NCBI RefSeq assembly: GCF_927798095.1
Contig: NZ_CAKMMF010000033.1
Location: forward strand, 1-61,979
Reading direction: 5' to 3'
Length of the DNA: 61,979 nucleotides
Source of the DNA: Paenibacillus plantiphilus
GTDB lineage: Bacteria; Bacillota; Bacilli; Paenibacillales; Paenibacillaceae
The translations under genes were made by a program, and so were the position numbers. Positions 61,903 to 61,979 of the stretch are shown here, one piece after another. Below the pieces are notes generated by a model that worked only from the letters and a program-made list of their open reading frames with translations, was not told where the DNA came from and did not search any database. Numbering within the stretch: position 1 is the first letter of the stretch; each line of letters starts with the position of its first letter.

Positions 61903-61979
61903 TGCTTGGCGACGTCCTACTCTCCCAGGACCCTGCGGTCCAAGTACCATCGGCGCTGGAGGGCTTAACGGTCGTGTTC
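61903..61979 (-). rRNA. 5S ribosomal RNA, 3' part (partial)
   Basis: The minus strand reads GAACACGACCGTTAAGCCC, then CGCCGATGGTACTTGG, then GGGAGAGTAGGACGTCGCCA, the 3' two thirds of a Bacillales 5S rRNA. It ends a few bases before the terminator hairpin. The 5' part is outside the window. The exact 3' end could be off by two or three bases. Confidence 0.95.

Overview
The window looks like a chromosomal segment from an endospore-forming Bacillales bacterium, most likely Paenibacillaceae (Paenibacillus, Cohnella or a relative). The evidence is Bacillus-type gene order, the sporulation and germination genes gerD, kbaA, pdaB, cwlD and sigH, the ctsR-mcsA-mcsB-clpC operon, zinc-type S14, L33 and L36, and strong AGGAGG ribosome binding sites. 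The genus is inferred from overall resemblance, not from a search. Nearly all genes lie on the minus strand, so the natural reading direction is from 61979 down to 1. Both ends are ribosomal RNA: the 3' part of a 5S gene (61903-61979) and the 5' end of a 16S gene (1-71), both minus strand. The window is therefore the interval between two co-oriented rrn operons.

Reading in the direction of transcription: (1) 61.6-56.9 kb, the CtsR heat-shock operon ctsR-mcsA-mcsB-clpC with its promoter and CtsR box. (2) 56.7-50.3 kb, radA, disA, pssA, an opposite-strand cysteine-containing gene of unknown function, yacL, ispD and ispF. (3) 50.3-44.4 kb, gltX, then cysE-cysS-mrnC-rlmB-rae1 behind a tRNA-Cys T-box leader. 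(4) 44.2-39.8 kb, sigH, rpmG-secE-nusG, rplK-rplA and rplJ-rplL with an L10-type leader. (5) 39.6-31.2 kb, a RsmC-like methyltransferase, rpoB and rpoC. (6) 30.9-26.2 kb, the str operon: an L7Ae-family gene, rpsL, rpsG, fusA, tuf. (7) 26.1-25.3 kb, a gene-free spacer full of repeats and palindromes. (8) 25.3-10.0 kb, the S10-spc-alpha super-operon from rpsJ to rplQ, with secY, adk, map, a KOW protein, infA and rpmJ. (9) 9.9-8.1 kb, truA, then rplM-rpsI with an L13-type leader. (10) 8.0-6.1 kb, the sulfate assimilation pair cysH-sat. (11) 6.0-0.4 kb, spore genes cwlD, mrp, gerD (+), kbaA, pdaB (+), a SpoIIM-like membrane protein and a small unknown ORF before the next rrn promoter.

Functionally this is the housekeeping core: transcription (RNA polymerase alpha, beta, beta', NusG, sigma H), ribosome assembly, elongation factors, secretion (SecY, SecE), heat-shock proteolysis with protein-arginine phosphorylation, c-di-AMP synthesis, isoprenoid precursor synthesis and cysteine supply. 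I saw no transposase, phage gene, CRISPR array or defence system. I found no clearly new multi-gene system. The least explained DNA is the tuf-rpsJ spacer (25.3-26.1 kb), which holds a large interrupted palindrome, an alternating A-B-A-B short repeat, a second perfect inverted repeat and a tRNA-like 5' half. The next least explained items are the unassigned gene at 52917-53312 and several hairpins inside ribosomal protein operons.
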